DNA from: an uncultured Bacteroidaceae bacterium
GTDB taxonomy: Bacteria > Bacteroidota > Bacteroidia > Bacteroidales > Bacteroidaceae
Assembly (NCBI GenBank): GCA_939800445.1
Contig: CALNGU010000003.1
Location: forward strand, 1 to 63,493
Reading direction: 5' to 3'
DNA length: 63,493 bases
Positions 54,435 to 61,864 of the stretch are shown here, piece by piece. The notes beneath the pieces are model-generated. The model was not told the DNA's origin and did no database searches. It saw only the letters and a program-made list of their open reading frames with translations. Every line of letters begins with the position of its first letter. The first letter of the stretch is position 1. A program made the position numbers and the translations under genes.

Positions 54435-55475
54435 ATGGCTTCGTCACTGCGTGAAAACTACAATTCAGAGTATGTCCGCCAGTCCAACCTCCTGACCGGC
54501 AAGCCGCAGGTCGTCGAGGTGTGGGTCGAGGACGAGTATGACGTGCCGTTCTGGAACGACCTTCTCAACCGCCACGACGGCATCGAATTCCGCTTCACTC
54601 CCTACCGCAGCCACAGGTTGAACAAAGGCAAGGGCGACATACTCAAGTACGCAGCCCAGCTCGGGCCGCACCTCATCGCCTGTGTGGACAGTGATTACGA
54701 CTACCTCTTGCCGGACAGTTCCGAGGCGGGCAGGGAGCTGCGCGACAATCCCTACATCCTCCACACCATCACCTACGCCATTGAGAACTGGAACTGCCAC
54801 CCCGCGACGCTCGAGAGGATATGTGTCAACGCGACGCTGTCCGACCCCGATTTTGATTTCGTCGCTTTCTACCGCGCCTACTCCGAGGCTATATACCCGT
54901 TGCTCCTCTGGTCGCTGATGTTCCGCAAGGAGAAGATGGCGGGGACGTTGGCATTCAGCGACTTCAAGGCGGCGGTTGACATACCCGTCAGCCTGACCAA
55001 AGACAACTGGCAGCAGGCCGTAGCCCGCGTCAGGCGCAGCGTCAACGCCCGCGTCAAGGCTTTCGGTGACGAATATCCACGCCTGAAAGCCAAGATGCCG
55101 TCGCTCGAGAGCGCGGTCGCCGCCAAAGGGGTTGCGCGTGACAACTGCTTCCTGTTCATCAACGGGCACGTCCTCGAAGACATAATCACACAACGCCTCC
55201 TCGCCCCCCTTTGCAGGCGGACGGTCAGACGGCACATCGAAAAGATATTCAGCAGCCGAGGCTCGATGAACGAGAAGACGCACCGCAAGGCGCACTATGA
55301 CAACATCACGCGCCGGTCACTCTCCGTGCTGCTCGCCTCCAACTTTGAATACAAGGCTTACAGCCGCCTCTACGACCAGGTACTGCGCCCCAAAGTGGAG
55401 CGGATGATTGGCCTCCTCACCGCTGGCGGCAACCGCCCGGGACAGGGGCGTCAGCCCAACCAATCCAGACACTGA
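54435..55475 (+). CDS. DUF4435 protein with TOPRIM-like fold, PARIS AriB-like
   Basis: A 346-residue protein. The N-terminal 130 residues have the DUF4435/TOPRIM pattern: VVEVWVEDEYDVPFWNDLL (acidic Glu-Asp), then LIACVDSDYDYLL (DxD) and YAIENWNCHPATLE. The rest is helical and basic toward the C-terminus (RTVRRHIEKIFSSRG, RRSLSVLLASNFEYKAYSRLY). TOPRIM proteins of OLD or AriB type are nucleases released or activated by a partner ATPase. The ATPase gene lies directly upstream (9 bp), so the two probably form one complex. Assignment to PARIS proper is inference; no Ocr-like trigger or other defence genes are visible. Confidence 0.72.
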   Translation: MASSLRENYNSEYVRQSNLLTGKPQVVEVWVEDEYDVPFWNDLLNRHDGIEFRFTPYRSHRLNKGKGDILKYAAQLGPHLIACVDSDYDYLLPDSSEAGRELRDNPYILHTITYAIENWNCHPATLERICVNATLSDPDFDFVAFYRAYSEAIYPLLLWSLMFRKEKMAGTLAFSDFKAAVDIPVSLTKDNWQQAVARVRRSVNARVKAFGDEYPRLKAKMPSLESAVAAKGVARDNCFLFINGHVLEDIITQRLLAPLCRRTVRRHIEKIFSSRGSMNEKTHRKAHYDNITRRSLSVLLASNFEYKAYSRLYDQVLRPKVERMIGLLTAGGNRPGQGRQPNQSRH

Positions 55476-55486
55476 CACTGAACGAC

Positions 55487-56374
55487 ATGAATATGGAAAC
55501 CATCACCAACGACCTTTTGACCATCTTGGTCTCGCCGCACGGCGCGGAGCTGTGCAGCATCCGTGACAGACACGGCAACGAATACCTCTGGCAGGCCGAC
55601 CCCGCCTTCTGGCGCAGGCACTCGCCCGTCCTTTTCCCTATCGTCGGCTCGCTGTGGGACGGCAAGTTCAGGATGGACGGCCGCGAATACCCGATGTCAC
55701 AGCACGGTTTCGCCCGTGACAGCGACTTCACCCTCGTGGGCAAGACGGCCGACGAGACGTTGTGGGAGCTTGCAGCCAGCGATGCCACGATGGCCGTCTA
55801 CCCCCGCCGCTTCCGGCTGCGCATAGGCTACCGCCTCGCGGCCAACACCGTCATCGTGTCGTGGACGGTGCTCAACGAGGACGACCGCGAGATGCCGTTC
55901 CAGATAGGGGCGCACCCCGCCTTCTACTACCCCGAGCGGGGCGGCGACGGCCTGCGCGGCTACCTGCGGCTGGACTGCGGCGACAGCTTCACCTACGTCA
56001 GGATAGGGGACAAGGCCTGCGCGGCCCCCGACCGCTATGTCCAGCCCCTCGACGGAGGATGCCTGAGACTTGACACGGCGACATTCGACATCGACACGTT
56101 CATCATCGACGGCAGCCAAGTCAAGGCCGCCAGCCTGCTCGACCGCGACAGACGGCCGAGGCTGACCATGCGGTTTGACTCGCCGCTGCTCGGCGTGTGG
56201 TCGCCGCCGCACCGTGACGCGCCATTCGTGTGCATCGAGCCGTGGTACGGGCGGTGCGACCGCGTCGGCTTCGAGGGCGAATTCCGCGACCGCGACAACG
56301 TCAACGTCCTTGCCCCGGGCGGCGTGTTCCGCGCCTCCTACACCATCGTCATCGACAAGGCGTTGGACGACTGA
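55487..56374 (+). CDS. Aldose 1-epimerase family protein, LacX-like
   Basis: A 295-residue beta-sandwich enzyme of the galactose-mutarotase superfamily. Family landmarks are VSPHGAELCSIRDRHGNEYLW, HSPVLFPIVGSL, MSQHGFARDSDF (His near substrate), FQIGAHPAFYYP (second His) and VCIEPWYGRCD (catalytic Glu). This set matches the LacX branch more than GalM itself. It probably interconverts anomers of a hexose or phospho-sugar; substrate unknown. It starts 11 bp after the DUF4435 gene and could be read through from that operon, although a functional link is not evident. Confidence 0.85.
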   Translation: MNMETITNDLLTILVSPHGAELCSIRDRHGNEYLWQADPAFWRRHSPVLFPIVGSLWDGKFRMDGREYPMSQHGFARDSDFTLVGKTADETLWELAASDATMAVYPRRFRLRIGYRLAANTVIVSWTVLNEDDREMPFQIGAHPAFYYPERGGDGLRGYLRLDCGDSFTYVRIGDKACAAPDRYVQPLDGGCLRLDTATFDIDTFIIDGSQVKAASLLDRDRRPRLTMRFDSPLLGVWSPPHRDAPFVCIEPWYGRCDRVGFEGEFRDRDNVNVLAPGGVFRASYTIVIDKALDD

Positions 56375-56541
56375 CCCCGTGCCGCCCTCCATCGCCGGCC
56401 GTTGCGGCTGGTGTGCGGGGCGATGGCATAGGTTGCAATCCGGCTTGCCCCCGTTCCTGGTCCGTCCAGGGGCGGGGGCTGCTTTTTCGCCGTAAGGATG
56501 TCCGGCCATCCCGTCAGGGCATAAAACGGATGGGGATAGGA

Positions 56542-56727
56542 GTAAACTTCGCTTACCCGCCGAGAAAAGTTCCTTTGCTCGGCGAGTAAAGTATATTCAA
56601 AAGTTTTGTTTTAATATTCAGAACTTTTGTTTATATAAACAGAAGTTTTGTTTATTCATTCAAAACTTTTGTTTTTACTTTACTCACCGAGACAACCAAC
56701 TTTATGCCTGACCCAAGGCAAGTTTGT
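56542..56727. repeat. Family A intergenic element, copy A4
   Basis: Ten cores have centres at 56547, 56569, 56591, 56603, 56624, 56645, 56666, 56678, 56700 and 56722. The central four 11-mers (56598-56608, 56619-56629, 56640-56650 and 56661-56671) have linkers identical to those of A1. The left side carries the CCGAGAAAAGTT...CTCGG arm as in A1; the right arm is degraded. It lies between the converging LacX-like and GEVED-like genes. Confidence 0.85.
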
Positions 56728-56759
56728 GCCCATTGTCATCGGTTTTGTCCTCTAAGAAA

Positions 56760-56785
56760 AAAGGCGCACCGTGCGGTGCGCCTTT
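56760..56785. terminator. Bidirectional terminator between converging genes
   Basis: A perfect 11-bp stem AAAGGCGCACC (56760-56770) with its complement (56775-56785) and a 4-nt loop. T-runs lie on both strands (TTTG rightward, TTTTTTCT leftward), so it can serve both the leftward GEVED-like gene and the rightward epimerase gene. Confidence 0.8.
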
Positions 56786-56839
56786 GCTGTTTGTCCGTCC
56801 CGTGTCGTGCGCCGTGCGGTGCGCGGCGGGGGCGGGTCG

Positions 56840-58252
56840 TCACTTGTTGGTGAAGAGTATGGTCACTGACACGTCGCCATCGACCATCCTGGCGGGGATG
56901 GTGAGGCGGCCGTCCTCGGTCACGTCGATGACATCGACGCTCCACTGCTGGTTGCCGTTGGTGTGTTGCGGCCCGGTGAGGTTGTGGCCGTGCTTGACCT
57001 CAAGTCCCGTCAGGCGGTAGTCGCCGTCCATCCGCAGGTTGAAGACGAGGTCTTTGCCCCATTCCGCCTCTGCCGGGGCGAGCCCGCCGTCGGTGGATGT
57101 GACTTCGCACATACGGGCTACGAACCCGACTTTGACCTTCGCGGCGTGCACGTTGGCGAGGCAGTCGATGATGCGTCCGCCGGCTGCGGTGTCAACGCCG
57201 GTGGGGTCTGACGGGTCGGGGCGGCTCGACAGGGCGTTGGCGGCCTTGAGCCTGAGGCGGTAGTTGCCGGGTTTGATGCTTTCGGGCACGGCGAATGACA
57301 TGGTGCATCCCGCCCCTGCGCTGTCGGGGACGAGCGATGGGGTGGTGGCGACGAGTTCGCCGTCAGTCCCGGCGGCAAACACTCCGTCGTTGTCCCAGTC
57401 GGCATAGATGTCGCAGGCGAAATCCGCCCCGCCGCCACGGATGTCAAGCGTCACGCGGTCGCCCGGCTTGGCAGTGGCGAGCGGGCATTGGTCGATGTAT
57501 TGGTATGCTGCCTGCTGCGACGCTGACAACTTCAGCTCACCTCCCTCGCCGTCGGGTGAAGAGAAGGCGGCTGAATTGAACGGTGTCGTGCCGTCCGCCA
57601 CCGTAGCGTTGGTGTCGAATGCCACTTTGTACGGTTCGCTCACATTGCGCGGCGTGGGGTCGTCGTTGAGGAACAGGTTGTCGATGAATGCGGTGTAGCT
57701 GCCTTGGGTGGCGGGGTTGCGCTCGGTGTCGGTCGCCACGACGAAGCTGTGCATCTCGGCATTGACGTTGCCGCGCACCATGAAGACCGCGTCGCACCAC
57801 TTGCCGCCCTCGACTTCGTTGAGCGACGGCGAGACGAGCTGCACCGTCTCGGGCGATTGCCCTGCCCATGCCGAGCGTTTGCCCAGGATGACGAGGGCTG
57901 CCTTGCCCCGTGCGGGCTTGTGGATCATCACGTGCAGGTAGCGCGGGGTGTCGGCGAATGGCAGCGGGGTCGCCAAGTCAACCCTTGCGCCATAGAGGTG
58001 GCTGCCCCACTGCGAGCGGTGGAATGCCAGGACGCGCCCTGTGCCGTTGATGTCGTCGCGGTGCGGGTTGTCGATGACCTTCGCCTGTCCCGTGAGCTGC
58101 CCCGTGCGGAATGGCGAGTCTGCCCAGGTGTCGAATGTCGAGACTGCTTTGTAGTCACCCGCCTCAAACGAGCATTCGTAGTCTTGCGCCGTCGCCCCTG
58201 CCGCGAATGCAAGGGCTGCGACGGCTGCGTATATGAATCTTTTCATCTTCAT
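56840..58252 (-). CDS. Secreted protein with GEVED-like domain
   Basis: A 470-residue exported protein (signal MKMKRFIYAAVAALAFAAGATAQ). The N-terminal half (FEAGDYKAVSTFDTWADSPF, then LHVMIHKPARGKAALVILG, then FIDNLFLNDD) looks like a carbohydrate-binding-type beta sandwich. The middle (ADFACDIYADWDNDGVFAAGTDG, then ESIKPGNYRLRLKA) matches the GEVED pattern of a hydrophobic strand, DWDxDGxF and a YxLR strand. The C-terminal 80 residues (WGKDLVFNLRMDGDYRLTGLEVKHGHNL) form a further beta domain. It follows the fucosidase by 9 bp, so the two are co-transcribed. A role in binding fucosylated glycans is inferred from context only. Confidence 0.7.
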   Translation of the reverse strand: MKMKRFIYAAVAALAFAAGATAQDYECSFEAGDYKAVSTFDTWADSPFRTGQLTGQAKVIDNPHRDDINGTGRVLAFHRSQWGSHLYGARVDLATPLPFADTPRYLHVMIHKPARGKAALVILGKRSAWAGQSPETVQLVSPSLNEVEGGKWCDAVFMVRGNVNAEMHSFVVATDTERNPATQGSYTAFIDNLFLNDDPTPRNVSEPYKVAFDTNATVADGTTPFNSAAFSSPDGEGGELKLSASQQAAYQYIDQCPLATAKPGDRVTLDIRGGGADFACDIYADWDNDGVFAAGTDGELVATTPSLVPDSAGAGCTMSFAVPESIKPGNYRLRLKAANALSSRPDPSDPTGVDTAAGGRIIDCLANVHAAKVKVGFVARMCEVTSTDGGLAPAEAEWGKDLVFNLRMDGDYRLTGLEVKHGHNLTGPQHTNGNQQWSVDVIDVTEDGRLTIPARMVDGDVSVTILFTNK

Positions 58253-58261
58253 CTCCTCCTA

Positions 58262-59770
58262 TTAATATATTGAAATGGTGTGCAACAGCGGGCAAGTGTG
58301 GCTGTCGCGGATGTTGACACGCACATACCTTGCCTCAGTCGCCTCACCGTAGCTGTCGGTGTTGTCGTCCTTGGCCATGATGCGCTTGTAGCCTATCGTC
58401 GTCCCCTCGGCGAATGGTTGCCAGTCGCGCCCGTCGATGCTGGTCTCGATGTCGAATGCACGGACGCGCTGCCCCAGACGGATGTATTCCTGGAGCATGA
58501 CATAGTGGATGCCGCGTCGCCGCTTGAGGTCAATCGTCACCGAACCTGACGTGTCGCCGTCGTTGGTGGTCCAGTAGGTGTCCTTGCACCCGTCGGTCAC
58601 ATTGTCCGCACCGAAGTCGCCCGGTGTGCGCACCTTGTCGGCCGTGGCGTGCCGTCCTGCCGCAAAGTCCTTGGCGAGACGCTCGTCCAGCAGCTTGCCC
58701 AGCCCCTTGAGGCTCTCGACCACGTTGTCGGGCATCTTGCCCTTGTCGTCGGGGGCGCAGTTCATGATGAGTGTCGAGTTGCGTCCGATGGTCTCCAGGT
58801 ATATCTTGAAGAGCTGTTCGGGTGTCTTGGCTTTCTCCTCTGCCGTCCAGAACCATTTGGATGTGGTGCGTACGTCCGACTCTGAGGGGATGAACAGCAG
58901 GCCGTCCTCAACGCCCGTGTTGTTCTGTTGCTCGATGAATACCTCCTTTGAGTTGAAGTTTGCCCAGCACGTGCGTCCCGAGAATCCGTCTTCGTTGCCG
59001 CACCAGCGGAACTCCCGCCCCCAGACTACGCACCCGGGTTGCATCTTGTGGATGGAGTCGGCGACGTTCTCCCAGTCGTAATAGACCGTTTTGTCTATCG
59101 TGCGGTTCTGCAACTCGCTGCCGCCATAGTAGCCGCCACCGCCCATTGCACCGTCAAACCATATCTCGAACATAGGACCGTAGCCCGTGCAAATCTCAGT
59201 GATTTGCTTGAGCAGCACGTCCGTCACGTAGGCATCGGTCGCATAAAGCGGGCTGCTGGCATCCCAGGGGGAGACGTAAACACCGAACTTCATGCCGTTG
59301 GCGCGGCACGCGTCGGCAAATTGCTTGAGGATGTTCACCTCCTTGCTCACCCCCGCGCCGTGCAGGACATTGAACTCCGTGCTGCCCGTCGGCCATAGGC
59401 AGAAGCCGTCATGGTGCTTGCTGATGATGACTGCGCCGCGCATCCCGGCCGCCGCCATTGCATCCGCCCACTGCTGGCAGTCGGGCAGGGTGGCAGGGGC
59501 AAACTCTGTCGGGTCAGACGGCCTGTCATTCCCCCACTCAGTGCCCACGAAGGTGTTTGGCCCATAGTGGGAAAAACCGTAGAATTCCGTCTCAAACCAC
59601 TGCATCTGACGCTCGGTGGGGACGGGGAAAACCGGCGACGGCGTGTTGCCGGGGTTGGGGAGTTCCTGCTCGCGGAACAGCGACTGCGCCGCGCAATCGG
59701 CTGATGCAGCGACTGCCAATGCCGCCAGCAATGGCAGGAACCGCCCTGTGATGTGTCGTGATGAATGCAT
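58262..59770 (-). CDS. Alpha-L-fucosidase (GH29) with C-terminal F5/8-type (CBM32-like) domain
   Basis: A 502-residue exported glycoside hydrolase. The signal peptide MHSSRHITGRFLPLLAALAVAASADCAAQ is followed by the GH29 barrel: WFETEFYGFSHYGPNTFVG, AVIISKHHDGFCLWPT, GVYVSPWD and the nucleophile Asp in MFEIWFDGAMG. About 130 C-terminal residues (DNVTDGCKDTYWTTNDGDTSGSVTIDL, then FDIETSIDGRDWQPFAEG, then ARYVRVNIRDS) form a discoidin/F5/8 type C carbohydrate-binding domain. ATG at 59768-59770 starts the signal peptide; a perfect leftward promoter lies 20 bp upstream. It releases terminal fucose from glycans. No SusC/SusD pair is in the window. Confidence 0.9.
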   Translation of the reverse strand: MHSSRHITGRFLPLLAALAVAASADCAAQSLFREQELPNPGNTPSPVFPVPTERQMQWFETEFYGFSHYGPNTFVGTEWGNDRPSDPTEFAPATLPDCQQWADAMAAAGMRGAVIISKHHDGFCLWPTGSTEFNVLHGAGVSKEVNILKQFADACRANGMKFGVYVSPWDASSPLYATDAYVTDVLLKQITEICTGYGPMFEIWFDGAMGGGGYYGGSELQNRTIDKTVYYDWENVADSIHKMQPGCVVWGREFRWCGNEDGFSGRTCWANFNSKEVFIEQQNNTGVEDGLLFIPSESDVRTTSKWFWTAEEKAKTPEQLFKIYLETIGRNSTLIMNCAPDDKGKMPDNVVESLKGLGKLLDERLAKDFAAGRHATADKVRTPGDFGADNVTDGCKDTYWTTNDGDTSGSVTIDLKRRRGIHYVMLQEYIRLGQRVRAFDIETSIDGRDWQPFAEGTTIGYKRIMAKDDNTDSYGEATEARYVRVNIRDSHTCPLLHTISIY

Positions 59771-59789
59771 AGTTGAAAAAGTTTGCTTA

Positions 59790-59820
59790 CAAAGGTAATG
59801 CAATCGGCGGCAAATGCAAA
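59790..59820 (-). promoter_or_regulatory. Promoter of the fucosidase operon
   Basis: On the minus strand TACCTTTG (59790-59797) is the -7 box and a TTTG at 59817-59820 the -33 box, with a 19-bp spacer. It lies 20 bp from the start codon, which rules out longer in-frame starts. Confidence 0.72.
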
Positions 59821-59942
59821 CCCGACGGCATGATTTGCCAGCCCCGGCACGTCCGCCCCAGGCGGTGCGGTGTGCGTGACTCGCCGTTTTGCCATCGCGT
59901 GCCGCGCCGCCTGCCATGGGCAAAAAGTGCGTGGCACGGTGT

Positions 59943-60040
59943 GAAAAGTCTGTTTTTAGGCTGAAATTATATATTTTAAGGTTAAAACTATGTATTTGTA
60001 GTTTAAGTTTATATGTTTTTAGCCTAAAAATAGACTTTCC
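59943..60040. repeat. Family B intergenic element, copy B3
   Basis: Four cores (AGGCT, AGGTT, AGTTT and AGCCT) are centred at 59960, 59981, 60002 and 60023, exactly 21 bp apart. AAAAGTCT/AGACTTT half-sites are 12 bp outside (59948 and 60035). The ends form a 20-bp inverted repeat with two mismatches. It lies between the divergent fucosidase and gdhA genes. Confidence 0.83.
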
Positions 60041-60336
60041 GTGCCGCCCTGCCGCATTCCTGTCCCTTGGTCCTGCCGCAGACGGCCGGTGTTGCGTGCC
60101 CGATGCCGGTCGCAGGCACGGCCTATACCTATTTAATATATAGCAGGGAAGAAATGCAAAATTTTCGCATCGCCGCCGTCTTGCGTGCTTCATACTTGGC
60201 AACAGCCGGCTGCGTCGGAATTGACAAAAATTCACGATAAGTGCCGTTGCGGCGGGGTTTGACGGCGGATTTTGGACATTTTATCAACGTTGGACAAAAA
60301 AACTGTGTTTTTCTTAGGTTTTCTGATTACAATATG

Positions 60337-60344
60337 TACATTTG
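60337..60344 (+). promoter_or_regulatory. -7 box for gdhA
   Basis: TACATTTG, a perfect TAnnTTTG, about 50 bp upstream of the gdhA start codon. The 5' leader contains no other obvious regulatory structure. Confidence 0.55.
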
Positions 60345-60394
60345 CAGGAGACAATCGTTTTGAAGTCTAACAACCTTATAAATAACATAATATT

Positions 60395-61732
60395 ATGAAC
60401 ATCAATCAAGTCATGGCCAACCTTGAGGCCAAGCACCCTGGTGAATCCGAATTCCTGCAAGCAGTCAGGGAAGTCCTCATGTCAATCGAGGAGGTGTACA
60501 ACCAACATCCCGAATTCGAGAAAGCGAAAATCATCGAGAGGTTGGTGGAGCCGGATCGTATCTTCACCTTCAAAGTGCCTTGGGTGGATGACAACGGCGA
60601 GGTGCAGGTGAACATCGGCTACCGCGTGCAGTTCAACAACGCGATAGGCCCCTACAAAGGCGGCATACGTTTCCACGCTTCCGTCAATTTGTCTATCCTC
60701 AAGTTCCTTGGCTTTGAGCAGACTTTCAAGAATGCCTTGACGACGCTCCCGATGGGTGGCGGCAAAGGCGGCTCGGACTTCTCGCCGCGCGGCAAGTCGG
60801 ATGCCGAGATTATGCGTTTCTGCCAATCCTTCATCCTCGAATTGTGGAGGCACATCGGTCCCGACATGGACGTTCCTGCCGGTGACATAGGTGTCGGCGC
60901 ACGCGAGGTCGGCTATATGTTTGGGATGTACAAGAAGCTCACCCGCACCCACACCGGGACTATGACCGGCAAGGGTTTGGAGTTCGGCGGCTCGCTGGTA
61001 AGGGCAGAGGCTACGGGCTTCGGTGCACTCTACTTCACCAACCAGATGTTGAAGACCAAGGGCATCGACATCAAGGGCAAGACGGTCGCCGTTTCAGGCT
61101 TCGGCAACGTGGCATGGGGCGCAGTCACCAAGGCTACCCAGCTCGGTGCGAAGGTTGTCACCATCTCTGGTCCTGATGGTTATGTCTATGACCCCGATGG
61201 CGTTTCAGGTGACAAGATAGATTATATGCTCGAGCTCCGTGCATCAGGCAACGACGTGGTCGCTCCTTATGCCGAGAAGTACCCGAATGCTAAGTTCATC
61301 CCCGGACACAAGCCTTGGGAAGTCAAGGTGGACATCGCTATGCCGTGCGCCACTCAGAACGAATTGGACGGCAATGACGCGCAACAGCTCATCGACAACG
61401 GCGTGCTGGCAGTCGCCGAAGTGTCCAACATGGGTTGCCGCCCAGAGGCTATTGATAAATTCATCGAGCACAAGATGATATTTGCCCCGGGCAAGGCAGT
61501 CAATGCCGGCGGTGTGGCAACTTCTGGTCTTGAGATGACTCAGAATGCCATGCACATCAGCTGGTCGGCTGAGGAAGTCGATGCCAAGTTGCACCAGATC
61601 ATGTCGGCCATCCACGACCAATGCGTCAAGTATGGCACTGAGCCCGACGGCTACATCAATTATGTCAAGGGTGCTAACATCGCAGGCTTCATGAAGGTTG
61701 CCCACGCGATGTTGCAGCAAGGCATCATCTGA
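60395..61732 (+). CDS. gdhA: NADP-specific glutamate dehydrogenase
   Basis: A 445-residue hexameric-type dehydrogenase that makes glutamate from 2-oxoglutarate and ammonia. The family signature PMGGGKGGSDFSPRGKSDAEIMRFC holds the catalytic Lys; VPAGDIGVGAREVGYMFG and the Rossmann fold VAVSGFGNVAWGAVTKA follow. Length and the N-terminal helix (SEFLQAVREVLMSIEEVYNQHPEF) are those of the small NADP-dependent family. The C-terminus ends ANIAGFMKVAHAMLQQGII, as in most homologues. It is monocistronic, with a -7 box upstream and a terminator downstream. Confidence 0.95.
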   Translation: MNINQVMANLEAKHPGESEFLQAVREVLMSIEEVYNQHPEFEKAKIIERLVEPDRIFTFKVPWVDDNGEVQVNIGYRVQFNNAIGPYKGGIRFHASVNLSILKFLGFEQTFKNALTTLPMGGGKGGSDFSPRGKSDAEIMRFCQSFILELWRHIGPDMDVPAGDIGVGAREVGYMFGMYKKLTRTHTGTMTGKGLEFGGSLVRAEATGFGALYFTNQMLKTKGIDIKGKTVAVSGFGNVAWGAVTKATQLGAKVVTISGPDGYVYDPDGVSGDKIDYMLELRASGNDVVAPYAEKYPNAKFIPGHKPWEVKVDIAMPCATQNELDGNDAQQLIDNGVLAVAEVSNMGCRPEAIDKFIEHKMIFAPGKAVNAGGVATSGLEMTQNAMHISWSAEEVDAKLHQIMSAIHDQCVKYGTEPDGYINYVKGANIAGFMKVAHAMLQQGII

Positions 61733-61782
61733 TAGAGCAATAGGAAATGTATATTTAGTTGTATTTGTGTTTGTGTTTGTTT

Positions 61783-61823
61783 AAAGCCGCCGGTCCTTGT
61801 GAAAGGACGGGCGGCTTTCTTTT
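61783..61823. terminator. Terminator after gdhA, probably bidirectional
   Basis: A 14-bp near-perfect stem (61783-61796 with 61805-61818) and an 8-nt loop, followed by TCTTTTT. The leftward strand is led by AAACAAAC, so it may also end the converging GNAT-nitrilase transcript. Confidence 0.82.
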
Positions 61824-61864
61824 TACCGGCCTCTTGCCGCAGGCATCCTGCGCGGCGGGCGGAA

